From contig CAKQKA010000053.1 in NCBI GenBank assembly GCA_934247855.1, forward strand, positions 1-11,910: a stretch of 11,910 nt of DNA, in the 5' to 3' direction. The notes under the pieces are model-generated. The model did not search any database, was not told where the DNA came from, and saw nothing but the letters and a program-made list of their open reading frames with translations. The stretch comes from an uncultured Clostridia bacterium (GTDB taxonomy: Bacteria; Bacillota; Clostridia; Christensenellales; Borkfalkiaceae). The position numbers were made by a program, and so were the translations under genes. Positions 1 to 7,337 of this stretch are shown piece after piece (the first letter of the stretch is position 1; each line of letters opens with the position of its first letter).

Positions 1-47
1 GCGAAAATTCTTTTAAAGAAAATCCGCCCGTATTTCCATGTTCGGTT

Positions 48-911
48 TTATCGTATTTCATCGATATGCGCTTTAAGTTTATCGGCTAAATTTTTATCAC
101 GCAAAGCAAAATCCATGTTCGCCTGCAGATAACCGTATACGTCGCCCATATCGTACCTTGCGCCCTCGAACGCATAAGCGATAACTCCGCGCCTTTCGAT
201 TTCGTATCTGAATGCGTCCGTAAGCTGGTATTCATTGTTTTTGCCCGGCTTTAAATTATGCAATATTTCAAAAATATCGCTATTGAATATGTATCTGCCG
301 AGCGGAGCAAGATCGCTTTTTGCCGTGCCGGGATCGGGTTTTTCGGTAATGGCGGTGGCGTTGTAAATGCGCCCGTCCTGTTTATCGAACTCAACGGAAG
401 CATACTTGAAAACATTGTCGAAACCGACGTTTTTAACGCCGATAGTCGTCTTTCCTGTTTTTGCGTAAACTTCGGATAACTGACCTATAACAGGTTTTTC
501 GGAAAGCATAACGTCGTCGCCGAACATTACGGCGAACGGTTCGTTACCGATATACTTTTCGGCACACAACACGGCACTTGCCGTACCCGTCTGTTTTTCC
601 TGAACGATATACGTAATCTTTGCCATATCGCTAAGTCTGCGGACTTCTTCAAGACGTTTAACGTCGCCGCATTTTTCAAGATGCGCTTCAAGTTCGATTG
701 ACGGCGAAAAATGCGCCTCGATAATATCCTTATGCTGACCTATTACAAGGTAAATTTCCTCTATTCCCGCGGCAACCGCCTCTTCAACCACCACCTGCAC
801 GGCGGGACGATTGACTATGGGCAGCATTGCCTTGGGAACAGCTTTGGTAAAAGGAAGAAATCTTGTGCCGTAACCCGCTACGGGGATAACGGCTTTGTTG
901 ATTTTTTGCAT
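48..911 (-). CDS. galU: UTP-glucose-1-phosphate uridylyltransferase (GalU/GtaB)
   Basis: This cytosolic enzyme makes UDP-glucose from UTP and glucose-1-phosphate, supplying cell-wall polymers, glycolipids and exopolysaccharide. The 287-residue product has the sugar-nucleotidyltransferase signature near its N-terminus (GYGTRFLPFTKAVPKAMLP, residues 13-31), the metal-binding GDD at 131-133, EKP at 190-192, EYQLTDA at 227-233 and the closing YDMGDVYGYLQAN block at 253-265. Length and motif order fit the GalU family. An in-frame ATG 45 nt further upstream would add a 15-residue extension unlike the family; the chosen ATG at 911 follows AGGAG at 916-920, with a second ATG immediately before it at 914. 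It is the last gene of the minus-strand series, 209 nt after upp, so it may have its own promoter. Family assignment is very secure; the choice between the two adjacent ATGs is open. Confidence 0.96.
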   Translation of the reverse strand: MQKINKAVIPVAGYGTRFLPFTKAVPKAMLPIVNRPAVQVVVEEAVAAGIEEIYLVIGQHKDIIEAHFSPSIELEAHLEKCGDVKRLEEVRRLSDMAKITYIVQEKQTGTASAVLCAEKYIGNEPFAVMFGDDVMLSEKPVIGQLSEVYAKTGKTTIGVKNVGFDNVFKYASVEFDKQDGRIYNATAITEKPDPGTAKSDLAPLGRYIFNSDIFEILHNLKPGKNNEYQLTDAFRYEIERRGVIAYAFEGARYDMGDVYGYLQANMDFALRDKNLADKLKAHIDEIR

Positions 912-915
912 CATT

Positions 916-920
916 CTCCT
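916..920 (-). promoter_or_regulatory. galU ribosome binding site
   Basis: AGGAG on the minus strand lies 4 nt before the ATG at 911 and only 1 nt before the ATG at 914. It decides against the longer frame beginning at 956, which has no such motif. Confidence 0.7.
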
Positions 921-1020
921 GAGATTTTGCGAAAAATCCCAAAGGACTTTCCGCAAAACCCGTATTTATCATTGTTTTTTATTCGGTACACCGTCAATAA
1001 ATCAGATATAACCTTATTCA

Positions 1021-1026
1021 ATTATA
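1021..1026 (-). promoter_or_regulatory. candidate -10 box for galU
   Basis: A perfect TATAAT reads on the minus strand about 110 nt before the galU start, in the upp-galU gap. No good -35 hexamer is found 16-18 nt upstream (the 17-nt position reads TCACGT), so this is a weak call. An imperfect inverted repeat, TTATC-N6-GATAA (1038-1053), lies just upstream of it. Confidence 0.25.
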
Positions 1027-1071
1027 TTCAAGTTCCTTATCGAACGTGATAAAACTCCGATTGTTCGGCTG

Positions 1072-1098
1072 AAAATCGTTTGCGCGAACGACAAACGA
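1072..1098 (-). terminator. weak intrinsic terminator after upp
   Basis: On the minus strand TCGTTTG (1098-1092) and CAAACGA (1082-1076) form a 7-bp stem around a 9-nt loop, followed by TTTT. It begins 23 nt after the upp stop codon. The stem is AT-rich and the T run short, so termination may be partial. A second small hairpin (GTTTG/CAAAC) precedes it. Confidence 0.4.
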
Positions 1099-1120
1099 AT
1101 TTCTGTTTGCTTTAACAAAC

Positions 1121-1756
1121 TTACTTTGTGCCGAAAAGTCTGTCGCCCGCGTCGCCGAGACCGGGAACAATATAGGCGTTTTCGTTAAGTTTTTCGTCTA
1201 ACGAAGCGACGAAAATTTCTACGTCGGGGTGAATTTTCTGAACGGCTTCCACGCCCTCGGGTGCGGCGATGAGGTTCATAAGTTTAATGTCCTTGCAACC
1301 CCTCGTCTTTAATGCCGATATAGCCGCAATCGCGCTGCCGCCAGTGGCAAGCATAGGATCGACTACGATAAGAGTTCTCTCCTGCGCGTCGACGGGAAGT
1401 TTGCAATAATACTCGATCGGCTGATGCGTTTCGGGATCACGGTAAAGACCGATATGACCTACTTTTGCGTTGGGAACAAGCGTTAAAATTCCGTTGACCA
1501 TTCCGAGCCCTGCGCGCAAGATGGGGATTACACCGATGCTTCTGCCCGCAACGACTTTACTCTTCGTCTTACAAATAGGCGTTTCGATTTCAACCTCTTC
1601 GAGAGGAAGATTGCGGGTTACTTCATACGCCATGAGCAAAGAAATTTCATCGACAAGATCTCTGAAATCTTTCGTGTTGGTTTCTTTCTTTCTGATGTTG
1701 GTGACTTTGTGTTGGATAAGTGGGTGATTGAGTACGTGGAAGTTAGTTGTGTTCAT
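1121..1756 (-). CDS. upp: uracil phosphoribosyltransferase
   Basis: Upp salvages uracil by joining it to PRPP to give UMP in the cytosol. The 211-residue product is close to the usual 209 and shows the PRPP-binding loop VDPMLATGGS at 132-141, the IPILRAGLGM block at 77-86 and the C-terminal uracil-binding segment YIVPGLGDAGDRLFGT at 195-210. The ATG at 1756 is preceded by GGGAGA at 1766-1771. It follows rpiB after a 136-nt leader containing a perfect 8-bp inverted repeat. In Bacillus subtilis upp also lies a few genes downstream of the ywlC-ywlE-ywlF set, so the placement is conserved. I see no PyrR-type anti-antiterminator sequence in the leader. Identity is very secure. Confidence 0.97.
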   Translation of the reverse strand: MNTTNFHVLNHPLIQHKVTNIRKKETNTKDFRDLVDEISLLMAYEVTRNLPLEEVEIETPICKTKSKVVAGRSIGVIPILRAGLGMVNGILTLVPNAKVGHIGLYRDPETHQPIEYYCKLPVDAQERTLIVVDPMLATGGSAIAAISALKTRGCKDIKLMNLIAAPEGVEAVQKIHPDVEIFVASLDEKLNENAYIVPGLGDAGDRLFGTK

Positions 1757-1794
1757 TGCTTTTTATCTCCCTTTAAAATTTGTGAATTTATAAA

Positions 1795-1824
1795 CGATTA
1801 TCAACGCAAAAACATAGATAATCG
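1795..1824. repeat. 8-bp perfect inverted repeat in the upp leader
   Basis: CGATTATC (1795-1802) and GATAATCG (1817-1824) are perfect complements around a 14-nt spacer. The repeat lies about 40-70 nt upstream of the upp start and 24-30 nt before its ribosome binding site. It is not followed by a T run in the upp direction, so it does not look like a terminator. It could be an operator or a leader hairpin. Confidence 0.5.
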
Positions 1825-1892
1825 ACCTATAGGCGCACTTTTGCGTAAGTTCCGATTCTTTGTCAAAAAACTTATAAAGCGCGCGATATATA

Positions 1893-2336
1893 CTACTCTT
1901 CGTTTTCTATATCCGTGATTTTGTTAAGACGGCGCAGATGTCTGCCGCCCTCGAACGGTGCGTCGATATAAGTATCTACAATACGCTTGGCAAGATCGAT
2001 ACCGAGAACGCGCGCGCCGAGGCAAAGTATGTTGGAATTGTTGTGCCGCCTTGTCATTTCGGCGGAGTAACAGTCGCTGCATAAAGACGCGCGTATGCCC
2101 TTGAACTTGTTCGCAGCGATACTCATTCCAACGCCCGTACCGCAGATTAAAATGCCTAAATCGGCTTGTTTTTCTTGAATCCTTTTTGCGACCGCTTTCG
2201 CGTAATCGGGGTAATCGACCGATTTGTCGTCATCGCACCCTACGTTCTCTACCTCGATGCCCATCGCCGTAAGATGCTCGGCAATTATTTTTTTGTATTC
2301 GGTGCCGGCATGGTCGTTTCCGATAGCTATTCTCAT
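1893..2336 (-). CDS. rpiB: ribose-5-phosphate isomerase B
   Basis: RpiB interconverts ribose-5-phosphate and ribulose-5-phosphate in the pentose phosphate pathway. The 147-residue product starts with MRIAIGNDHAG, holding the active-site Asp8 and His9, and has the ICGTGVGMSIAANKFKGIR segment with catalytic Cys65 (residues 63-82), RRHNNSNIL at 96-104 and the phosphate-contacting GRHLRR at 131-136. The ATG at 2336 overlaps the stop of the preceding phosphatase gene (ATGA, 2333-2336) and has GGGAGG inside that gene's 3' end; an in-frame longer start at 2405 would add 23 residues not seen in the family. The overlap implies coupled translation. The sugar-phosphate could also be an allose or galactose derivative, as in some LacAB/RpiB relatives, but the housekeeping neighbours favour RpiB. 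Confidence 0.95.
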   Translation of the reverse strand: MRIAIGNDHAGTEYKKIIAEHLTAMGIEVENVGCDDDKSVDYPDYAKAVAKRIQEKQADLGILICGTGVGMSIAANKFKGIRASLCSDCYSAEMTRRHNNSNILCLGARVLGIDLAKRIVDTYIDAPFEGGRHLRRLNKITDIENEE

Positions 2337-2776
2337 TCTGTTTTCGCCTCCCGAGTTAATAAATCTTTTATTTTGGTACAAGCCGAGAGTAGTACTTTGG
2401 CACATTCGTCATATGCCGACTGCTCCAAGCCGTACGGATCGGGTATATCGCCCGAACCTGTCAATTCGTTAATCGTGTATACGTTGTCGAACCCGACAAA
2501 GCGACTTTTGTGTGCTTCCGTCATACAAATGACGGCATTTTGTTTGCGACATAAATCGGCGGTTGCGGTGTGCGCTTTATAACGCCTGACCGTTATGCCT
2601 AAATTTTTCAATGCTGCTTTTGCCTTTGGGTTAATGCCCTCTTCTTCGCACGATAAGCCCCCGGACGATACTTTTATATCTTCCACGCCCGACTTTTTGA
2701 GCAAATCTTTTAAAATGTATTCAGCCATCGGACTGCGACAGGTGTTACCCGTACACACAAACATTATTTTTCTCAT
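2333..2776 (-). CDS. ywlE: low-molecular-weight phosphatase, YwlE type (probable protein-arginine phosphatase)
   Basis: This 147-residue cytosolic protein has the low-molecular-weight phosphatase fold signature: the P-loop CTGNTCRS with nucleophile Cys8 and phosphate-binding Arg14, and the general-acid Asp113 in DPYG (113-116). Ordinary tyrosine phosphatases of this family usually carry Ile or Leu before the second Cys; here it is Thr12. In B. subtilis YwlE the equivalent Thr gives specificity for phospho-arginine, reversing the kinase McsB. Arginine phosphatase activity is therefore the favoured inference, although no McsB gene lies in this window. It overlaps both neighbours by 4 nt (ATGA at 2773-2776 and 2333-2336), matching the ywlC-ywlE-ywlF arrangement of Bacillus. 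Family membership is certain; the substrate is inferred. Confidence 0.93.
   Translation of the reverse strand: MRKIMFVCTGNTCRSPMAEYILKDLLKKSGVEDIKVSSGGLSCEEEGINPKAKAALKNLGITVRRYKAHTATADLCRKQNAVICMTEAHKSRFVGFDNVYTINELTGSGDIPDPYGLEQSAYDECAKVLLSACTKIKDLLTREAKTE
2347..2352 (-). promoter_or_regulatory. rpiB ribosome binding site inside the phosphatase gene
   Basis: GGGAGG on the minus strand lies 10 nt before the rpiB ATG and within the last codons of the upstream phosphatase gene. It sets the rpiB start at 2336 and supports coupled translation across the ATGA overlap. Confidence 0.65.
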
Positions 2777-3768
2777 TTTTCTTTATAAAACGCTTTTGAA
2801 TATCTGTTGTTTACACTCATCATAAGTTCGTTTGCTATATCGAGCTTAAAACCGATAATCAAATCGTATTTTTCCCCTTCGCGCAACATTTCGTAAAGGT
2901 TTGCAGCCATTTCTTCCGCGGTGTACCCCAGCAGCAGCGAATTGCGATCGCCGATTTTGCCAATCATACCGCCGTCAACCAAAAACACGGGTTTTTTGCC
3001 CGATTTTGCTTGTTCGTCGTAAAAATTCAGGGCTTTATCGACCTCGGTTCTTTCAAACAACGCCGTTTCGCACGAAGGACAGTAATGCCTGTATTTCATA
3101 CCCGGCGATTTTGTTTTGCCGACCGTGTTTTCGTCTGCATACAGACATTCGCCGCATACTTTTGCGACCATTTCGGCGGTAACAAGACCTTTTCTGAGTA
3201 TTACGGGAACTTCGCCCGTAGCGTCGAGTACGGTACTTTCTATGCCGCCGACCGAACGCCCGCCGTCAAGAATAAGCGGAATTTTTCCGTTGAAATCGTT
3301 ATACACATGCATTGCCGTAACGGGGCTTACATGCTTTGAAATATTAGCCGACGGAGCGGCTATGGGTTCGTTTACATATCTTAAAAATTCCTGTGCCGCC
3401 CGACTTTGAGGAACGCGGATAGCCACGGTATTAAGCCCGCACGATACAAGCGGAGAAACCTTGCCCTTGCTTTTATATACGATAGTCAACGGACCGGGAA
3501 GAAAAGCATTCCTCAGTTTTTCGGCGTAACCGCCCGAATATTCCACGAGCGACGAAACGTCGTAATCTTTATGAACGTGGACGATAAGCGGGTTATCGGA
3601 CGGTCTGCCCTTTACCTCATACACCTTTTTTATTGCTTCATCGTCAAACGCAAGAGCGCCCAAACCGTAAACCGTTTCCGTCGGAAAAGCCACAAGCTCG
3701 CCCGCTCTTATCAGCTTGTCGGCAAGCGATAAAGACTCTTTGTCTATTTTTTTTATCAGCGTTTCCAT
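2773..3768 (-). CDS. tsaC: L-threonylcarbamoyladenylate synthase (Sua5/YwlC type)
   Basis: The enzyme makes threonylcarbamoyl-AMP from threonine, bicarbonate and ATP, the first step of t6A modification at position 37 of ANN-decoding tRNAs. The 331-residue product is the long, two-domain Sua5 form. The YrdC-like domain carries PTETVYGLG (29-37), KGRPSDNPLIVHV (53-65) and APSANIS (138-144). The linker SPGMKYRHYCP (221-231) precedes a C-terminal Sua5 domain of about 100 residues. The ATG at 3768 follows a modest AAGG (3776-3779). It is the first gene of the tightly coupled trio with the YwlE-type phosphatase and rpiB, overlapping the former by 4 nt, and lies 63 nt after dnaB. Identity is very secure; the symbol follows B. 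subtilis usage for the long form. Confidence 0.96.
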   Translation of the reverse strand: METLIKKIDKESLSLADKLIRAGELVAFPTETVYGLGALAFDDEAIKKVYEVKGRPSDNPLIVHVHKDYDVSSLVEYSGGYAEKLRNAFLPGPLTIVYKSKGKVSPLVSCGLNTVAIRVPQSRAAQEFLRYVNEPIAAPSANISKHVSPVTAMHVYNDFNGKIPLILDGGRSVGGIESTVLDATGEVPVILRKGLVTAEMVAKVCGECLYADENTVGKTKSPGMKYRHYCPSCETALFERTEVDKALNFYDEQAKSGKKPVFLVDGGMIGKIGDRNSLLLGYTAEEMAANLYEMLREGEKYDLIIGFKLDIANELMMSVNNRYSKAFYKEK

Positions 3769-3814
3769 TATTTTGCCTTAAAAATATGTTTATATCAGTT
3801 ATTAAAACCGAACG

Positions 3815-3830
3815 AAAATCGCACGATTTT
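3815..3830 (-). terminator. small hairpin just after dnaB
   Basis: AAAATC (3830-3825, minus sense) and GATTTT (3820-3815) form a 6-bp AT-rich stem with a 4-nt loop, starting 1 nt after the dnaB stop codon. The following sequence has only a short T run (CGGTTTT), so this is at best a weak terminator or attenuator. An extended -10-like TGATATAAA (about 3789-3797) lies downstream and could start a transcript for the tsaC trio with a very short leader; no convincing -35 accompanies it. Confidence 0.25.
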
Positions 3831-3831
3831 A

Positions 3832-5424
3832 TCAATCAAAGAGTATATCGCCGGAATCGCCGGAATTATCTTCGTCTTTTTTGCCTGCATCCGAGCCGCC
3901 ACCATCAACCGGTTTTAAATCCTCGCCGCCGTAAAAACCGCCGTCTTCGCTATCGTCCGAAAAAACAACGCTGTCCGGCAGCCCCGATTCAATCTGATCG
4001 AGATTGCCTTTTGGCTGTTTTTCTTCTCGTTCGTCCTCTTCTTCGCGCGGTTCATAACCGCCGTCGGGCGTACCCTGATAATTGGTGTAATTGACGAATT
4101 TTGAATACGCGCCTTTAAACAACAGTTTTGCCGAGCCGCGGTCGCCGCTTCTGTTCTTTTCGATTATGACTTCGGCAACGTTTTTCTCTACCGCACCCGA
4201 CGCGACCTCTTTCGGATCTGCGACTTTATCGGGACGATAAATAAACATAACGATATCCGCGTCCTGTTCGATAGAACCCGATTCACGCAAGTCGGAAAGC
4301 ATAGGTTTGCCCTTTCTTTGCGTAACGCCGCGCGACAACTGCGACAGCGCAAGCACAGGCACGTTAAGGTCTTTTGCGATGACTTTCAGACCTCTTGAAA
4401 TCTCGGTTACTTCCTGCTGTCTGTTTTCCGCGCTTCTTACGTCGGGATAAATCAACTGCAAGTGGTCGACGATGACCATATCCAAACCGTGCGTCGCCTT
4501 TAAACGACGGCACTTTGAAAGTATCGTCGTAATATTGTTAGACGGCGAATCGTCGACGTAAATGGGAGCTTTTTTCAGTATTTTCTGAGCTTCCCACAGT
4601 CTTGTCCAGCCGCTTTCGTCGTTTTCGGACAGTTTGCCTTTCTGCAAATCGTCCATTCTTACTTTACCGATGGAACACAAGAGCTTTTGCGCAAGTTCTT
4701 CACGCGTCATTTCCAAAGCGAACATCGCGCAGACCTTATTCTGTTTTATGGCGATGTTTTCCATCATATTCAAAGCAAGCGTGGTTTTACCGTCGGAAGG
4801 ACGAGCAGCCAGAATTATAAGGTTACCCTTTTTAAATCCGTTCGTAAGGTCGTCTATACGCGTAAAACCCGTCATAAGCCCGCGCTTAAATCCTTTTACA
4901 CGCTCGATCTCTTCAAGATCTTTCATAAGCGGCGCATAGGTGTCGGCAAGAGAGACAAGGCTTGACGTTTCGTTTTCTTCTGATATTCTGAAAATTTCGT
5001 TCTCCGCCATCATCAGCGTTTGCTTGCTGTCCGTGCTTTTTCTTGCTTCGGTGGCAATCTTTTCGCTGCTTCTGATAAGCCGCCTGAGCGTACTGTCACG
5101 CCGAACGATCGACCTGTAATGCGAATAGTTCGCGCTCGAAGGCATACCCGTAACCAATCTTGTAAGATAATCCATACCGCCCGCTTTTTCAAGCGTGCCC
5201 GCCTTTTCCATCTCGTCGGACAAAGTTACTATATCGACCGGCTTGTTCTGCCTGATTATCTCCTTCATTGCGCGGATAATCAGTTTGTGCGATTCGGTAT
5301 AAAAATCCTCCTCGCCGATCGTAGAAAGCATATCGAGTTGTATTTCCTGATCGACGATTACGCAGCCAAGAAACGATTGTTCGGCTTCCAGACTGTACGG
5401 AAGCGCACTGAATTTATCTGCCAT
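3832..5424 (-). CDS. dnaB: replicative DNA helicase DnaB with long acidic C-terminal tail
   Basis: DnaB is the hexameric fork helicase. Numbered from the ATG at 5424, the 530-residue product has the primase-interacting N-terminal domain (PYSLEAEQSFLG at 9-20), a linker, and the RecA-like motor: Walker A AARPSDGKT at 206-214, ALEMT at 236-240, Walker B DMVIVDHLQL at 315-324 and DLRESGSIEQDAD at 378-390. The motor normally ends the protein, at about 450-470 residues. Here about 84 further residues (447-530) follow, rich in Asp, Glu, Gly and Ser and ending GDILFD. No intein is present. In the Walker A the usual SMGKT reads SDGKT. The ATG at 5424 has GAGG 6 nt upstream; a GTG frame beginning at 5454 has no such support. 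It sits between pepF and tsaC rather than beside rplI. Identity is certain; the role of the tail is unknown. Confidence 0.97.
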   Translation of the reverse strand: MADKFSALPYSLEAEQSFLGCVIVDQEIQLDMLSTIGEEDFYTESHKLIIRAMKEIIRQNKPVDIVTLSDEMEKAGTLEKAGGMDYLTRLVTGMPSSANYSHYRSIVRRDSTLRRLIRSSEKIATEARKSTDSKQTLMMAENEIFRISEENETSSLVSLADTYAPLMKDLEEIERVKGFKRGLMTGFTRIDDLTNGFKKGNLIILAARPSDGKTTLALNMMENIAIKQNKVCAMFALEMTREELAQKLLCSIGKVRMDDLQKGKLSENDESGWTRLWEAQKILKKAPIYVDDSPSNNITTILSKCRRLKATHGLDMVIVDHLQLIYPDVRSAENRQQEVTEISRGLKVIAKDLNVPVLALSQLSRGVTQRKGKPMLSDLRESGSIEQDADIVMFIYRPDKVADPKEVASGAVEKNVAEVIIEKNRSGDRGSAKLLFKGAYSKFVNYTNYQGTPDGGYEPREEEDEREEKQPKGNLDQIESGLPDSVVFSDDSEDGGFYGGEDLKPVDGGGSDAGKKDEDNSGDSGDILFD

Positions 5425-5430
5425 TTCTTT

Positions 5431-5434
5431 CCTC
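5431..5434 (-). promoter_or_regulatory. dnaB ribosome binding site
   Basis: GAGG on the minus strand lies 6 nt before the ATG at 5424, favouring that start over an in-frame GTG 30 nt upstream. The product then begins MADKFSALPYSLEAEQ, as expected for DnaB. Confidence 0.65.
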
Positions 5435-5503
5435 GGTATTATAAATTCCAACACACCCCTTTGCGGGCGTTAAGTATATGTTTTTTATAACTTTCTTCGG
5501 CGT

Positions 5504-7282
5504 TTAGTCGGCTAAAGCCTTGAACTGTTTGAGCGCGTCGGAAAAAGAGTTCATCGCCGCTTCGAAGGGCTTACGCGAAGTGAGATCCACGCCCGCAAGT
5601 TTAAGAAGCTCGACCGGGCAATCGCTGCCGCCCGATGACAAGAATTTAAAATAATCTTTGACCGCAGATTCGCCCTCGTTATATATTCTTTCGGCGATGG
5701 TTATAGCGCTCGTAATGCCGGTAGCGTACTTATAAACGTAAAACGCATTGTAGAAATGCGGGATTCTTGCCCATTCGTATGCGATTTCGGGATCGGAGAT
5801 CATGCTCTTACCGAAATATTTTTTATTCAGATTAAGATATTCGTTGCACAAAGAATCTTTGGTGATAGGAATACCCTTTTCCACCTGACCGTGAGCGAAC
5901 GCTTCGAACTCGGCAAACATAGTCTGACGGAACAACGTGCCCTTAATCATGTCCATGTAGTAATTAAGGAGATAACGTTTAAGTTTTTTATCTTCCGTCT
6001 TTTTGAGCAGGTATTTAAGCAACAATACTTCATTGACGGTGCTTGCGACTTCGGCAACGAAAATTCTGTAGCTCGCTTTCGACTGCGGCTGAGCTGCGTT
6101 TGAATGGAAAGAATGCATTGCATGACCTAATTCGTGCGCAATGGTAAAAATCTCGTTTGTCGTCTTCTGATAATTCAGAAGAACATACGGATGCGCGCAT
6201 TTATATACCGATATGGAATATGCGCCGCTGCGCTTACCTTCGGTTTCTTCCACGTCGATCCAACGTTCGTCGTGAGCGCGCTGAAGAAGTTTGCCGTACT
6301 CTTCGCCGAGCGGCTTCAAGCCCTCTTTAACGAGTTTGAATGCGTCCTCGTAATCGAGCTCGAGGTTCGCGCCCTCTACAAGCGGAGTGTATACGTCGTA
6401 CATATGCAATTCTTTATAACCGAGCTCTTTTTTGCGTACGGCAACGTATTCGTGCATAGTCTTCATGCCCGCGCTTACGCTTTCTATGAGATTATTATAA
6501 ACCTCGGGGCAAACGTCCTCGCCGCTGAGCGCGCGGTCAAGACAGCTTTCGTATTTCCTCACGCGCGAGATATATACGTTTTTGTTTACGTTTGCAATAT
6601 AGGTTGCGGCAATCGTATTGATAAGCCCGATGAACGCACCGTAAAACGCTTTGAAAGTTTTTCTTCTGACGGCTCTGTCCGAATCCTGCATAAGAACGCC
6701 GTAAGCTCCGTGCGATACTTTAATCTTTTTACCGCGCACGGTAATTTCGGGGAAAGGCAAATCGGCGTTGTTAATCATTCCGAAAATGTTGCGGAAAGAC
6801 GAGAACACCTGCCCGCCCATAGCCAGAACACCCTCGGCTTCTTTACCGAGAACATGCGCTTTGTCTTTTATTATGCCTTTAATTTCGTAATCGTAATCCC
6901 GAAGGCGCGGATCGTTCACGAAACTTTCAAGCATGCTTATGTCGAGCGCGGTGAGTTCGGGAGTCATGAATGCGATCGCCGAAGAAAAACGCACTTCGAG
7001 TTCGTCGATACGTGCCAAAAGCGCAGAACTCTCGGAATCGCGCGAATCTTCGTCATGCTTCATATACGCATAAACGCCGAGCAGTTCCAGATCGCCCATT
7101 ACCGAGTACAATTCGTCAAAACACGCCTTGACCGTTTCGACGGTATTCAGCTTGCCTTCGTACTTTGCAAAATCTATGCGTTTTTCGGTTTTTGCAAACA
7201 ACGCGTTCCATTCGGCAAGATTTTCAAACATATCTTCGGTTTTCCATTTAAGGTTTACCGGTACATCTTTTCTGTTAAGCAT
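5504..7282 (-). CDS. pepF: oligoendopeptidase F (M3B metallopeptidase)
   Basis: PepF is a zinc peptidase, usually cytosolic, that cuts oligopeptides of roughly 7-17 residues and so recycles peptides from proteolysis or uptake. From the ATG at 7282 the product is 592 residues, about the normal length. The N-terminal half is helical; the zinc site is HELGH at 383-387 with the third ligand Glu411 in FVAEVASTVNE. No signal peptide is seen. The chosen start has AAGGAG 7 nt upstream; a longer in-frame ATG at 7375 would run back over the end of the preceding gene and adds a basic stretch not typical of the family. It lies 55 nt after the membrane-protein gene and 79 nt before dnaB, consistent with read-through from upstream. 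Identity is very secure; peptide preference cannot be read from sequence. Confidence 0.96.
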   Translation of the reverse strand: MLNRKDVPVNLKWKTEDMFENLAEWNALFAKTEKRIDFAKYEGKLNTVETVKACFDELYSVMGDLELLGVYAYMKHDEDSRDSESSALLARIDELEVRFSSAIAFMTPELTALDISMLESFVNDPRLRDYDYEIKGIIKDKAHVLGKEAEGVLAMGGQVFSSFRNIFGMINNADLPFPEITVRGKKIKVSHGAYGVLMQDSDRAVRRKTFKAFYGAFIGLINTIAATYIANVNKNVYISRVRKYESCLDRALSGEDVCPEVYNNLIESVSAGMKTMHEYVAVRKKELGYKELHMYDVYTPLVEGANLELDYEDAFKLVKEGLKPLGEEYGKLLQRAHDERWIDVEETEGKRSGAYSISVYKCAHPYVLLNYQKTTNEIFTIAHELGHAMHSFHSNAAQPQSKASYRIFVAEVASTVNEVLLLKYLLKKTEDKKLKRYLLNYYMDMIKGTLFRQTMFAEFEAFAHGQVEKGIPITKDSLCNEYLNLNKKYFGKSMISDPEIAYEWARIPHFYNAFYVYKYATGITSAITIAERIYNEGESAVKDYFKFLSSGGSDCPVELLKLAGVDLTSRKPFEAAMNSFSDALKQFKALAD

Positions 7283-7289
7283 TTTAGTT

Positions 7290-7295
7290 CTCCTT
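7290..7295 (-). promoter_or_regulatory. pepF ribosome binding site
   Basis: AAGGAG on the minus strand, 7 nt before the ATG at 7282, fixes the pepF start and excludes the 31-residue extension of the longer open frame, which would overlap the upstream gene. Confidence 0.75.
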
Positions 7296-7337
7296 TTGAA
7301 TCGATTTATAACCGCCGACCGGGCTCGGTTATTCTTG

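Noticed and set aside
1..47. AT-rich imperfect inverted repeat TTCTTT-T-AAAGAA after galU as a terminator
   Set aside because: The stem is only A-T and T-G-poor pairs around one base, without a clear T run on the minus strand, and the window ends too soon to judge.
969..997. TTGACG-N17-CAATGA upstream of galU as a promoter
   Set aside because: The -10 match is poor; the TATAAT at 1026-1021 is a better, though still weak, candidate.
1838..1866. Perfect TTGACA hexamer upstream of upp (1866-1861, minus strand)
   Set aside because: At 17 nt the -10 position reads CAAAAG, with only three consensus matches, and no better -10 lies at 16 or 18 nt. A promoter for upp may be here, but the sequence does not support a call.
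3835..5424. Intein in DnaB, a common insertion site
   Set aside because: The motor domain runs uninterrupted through Walker A and B; the extra length is a C-terminal tail.
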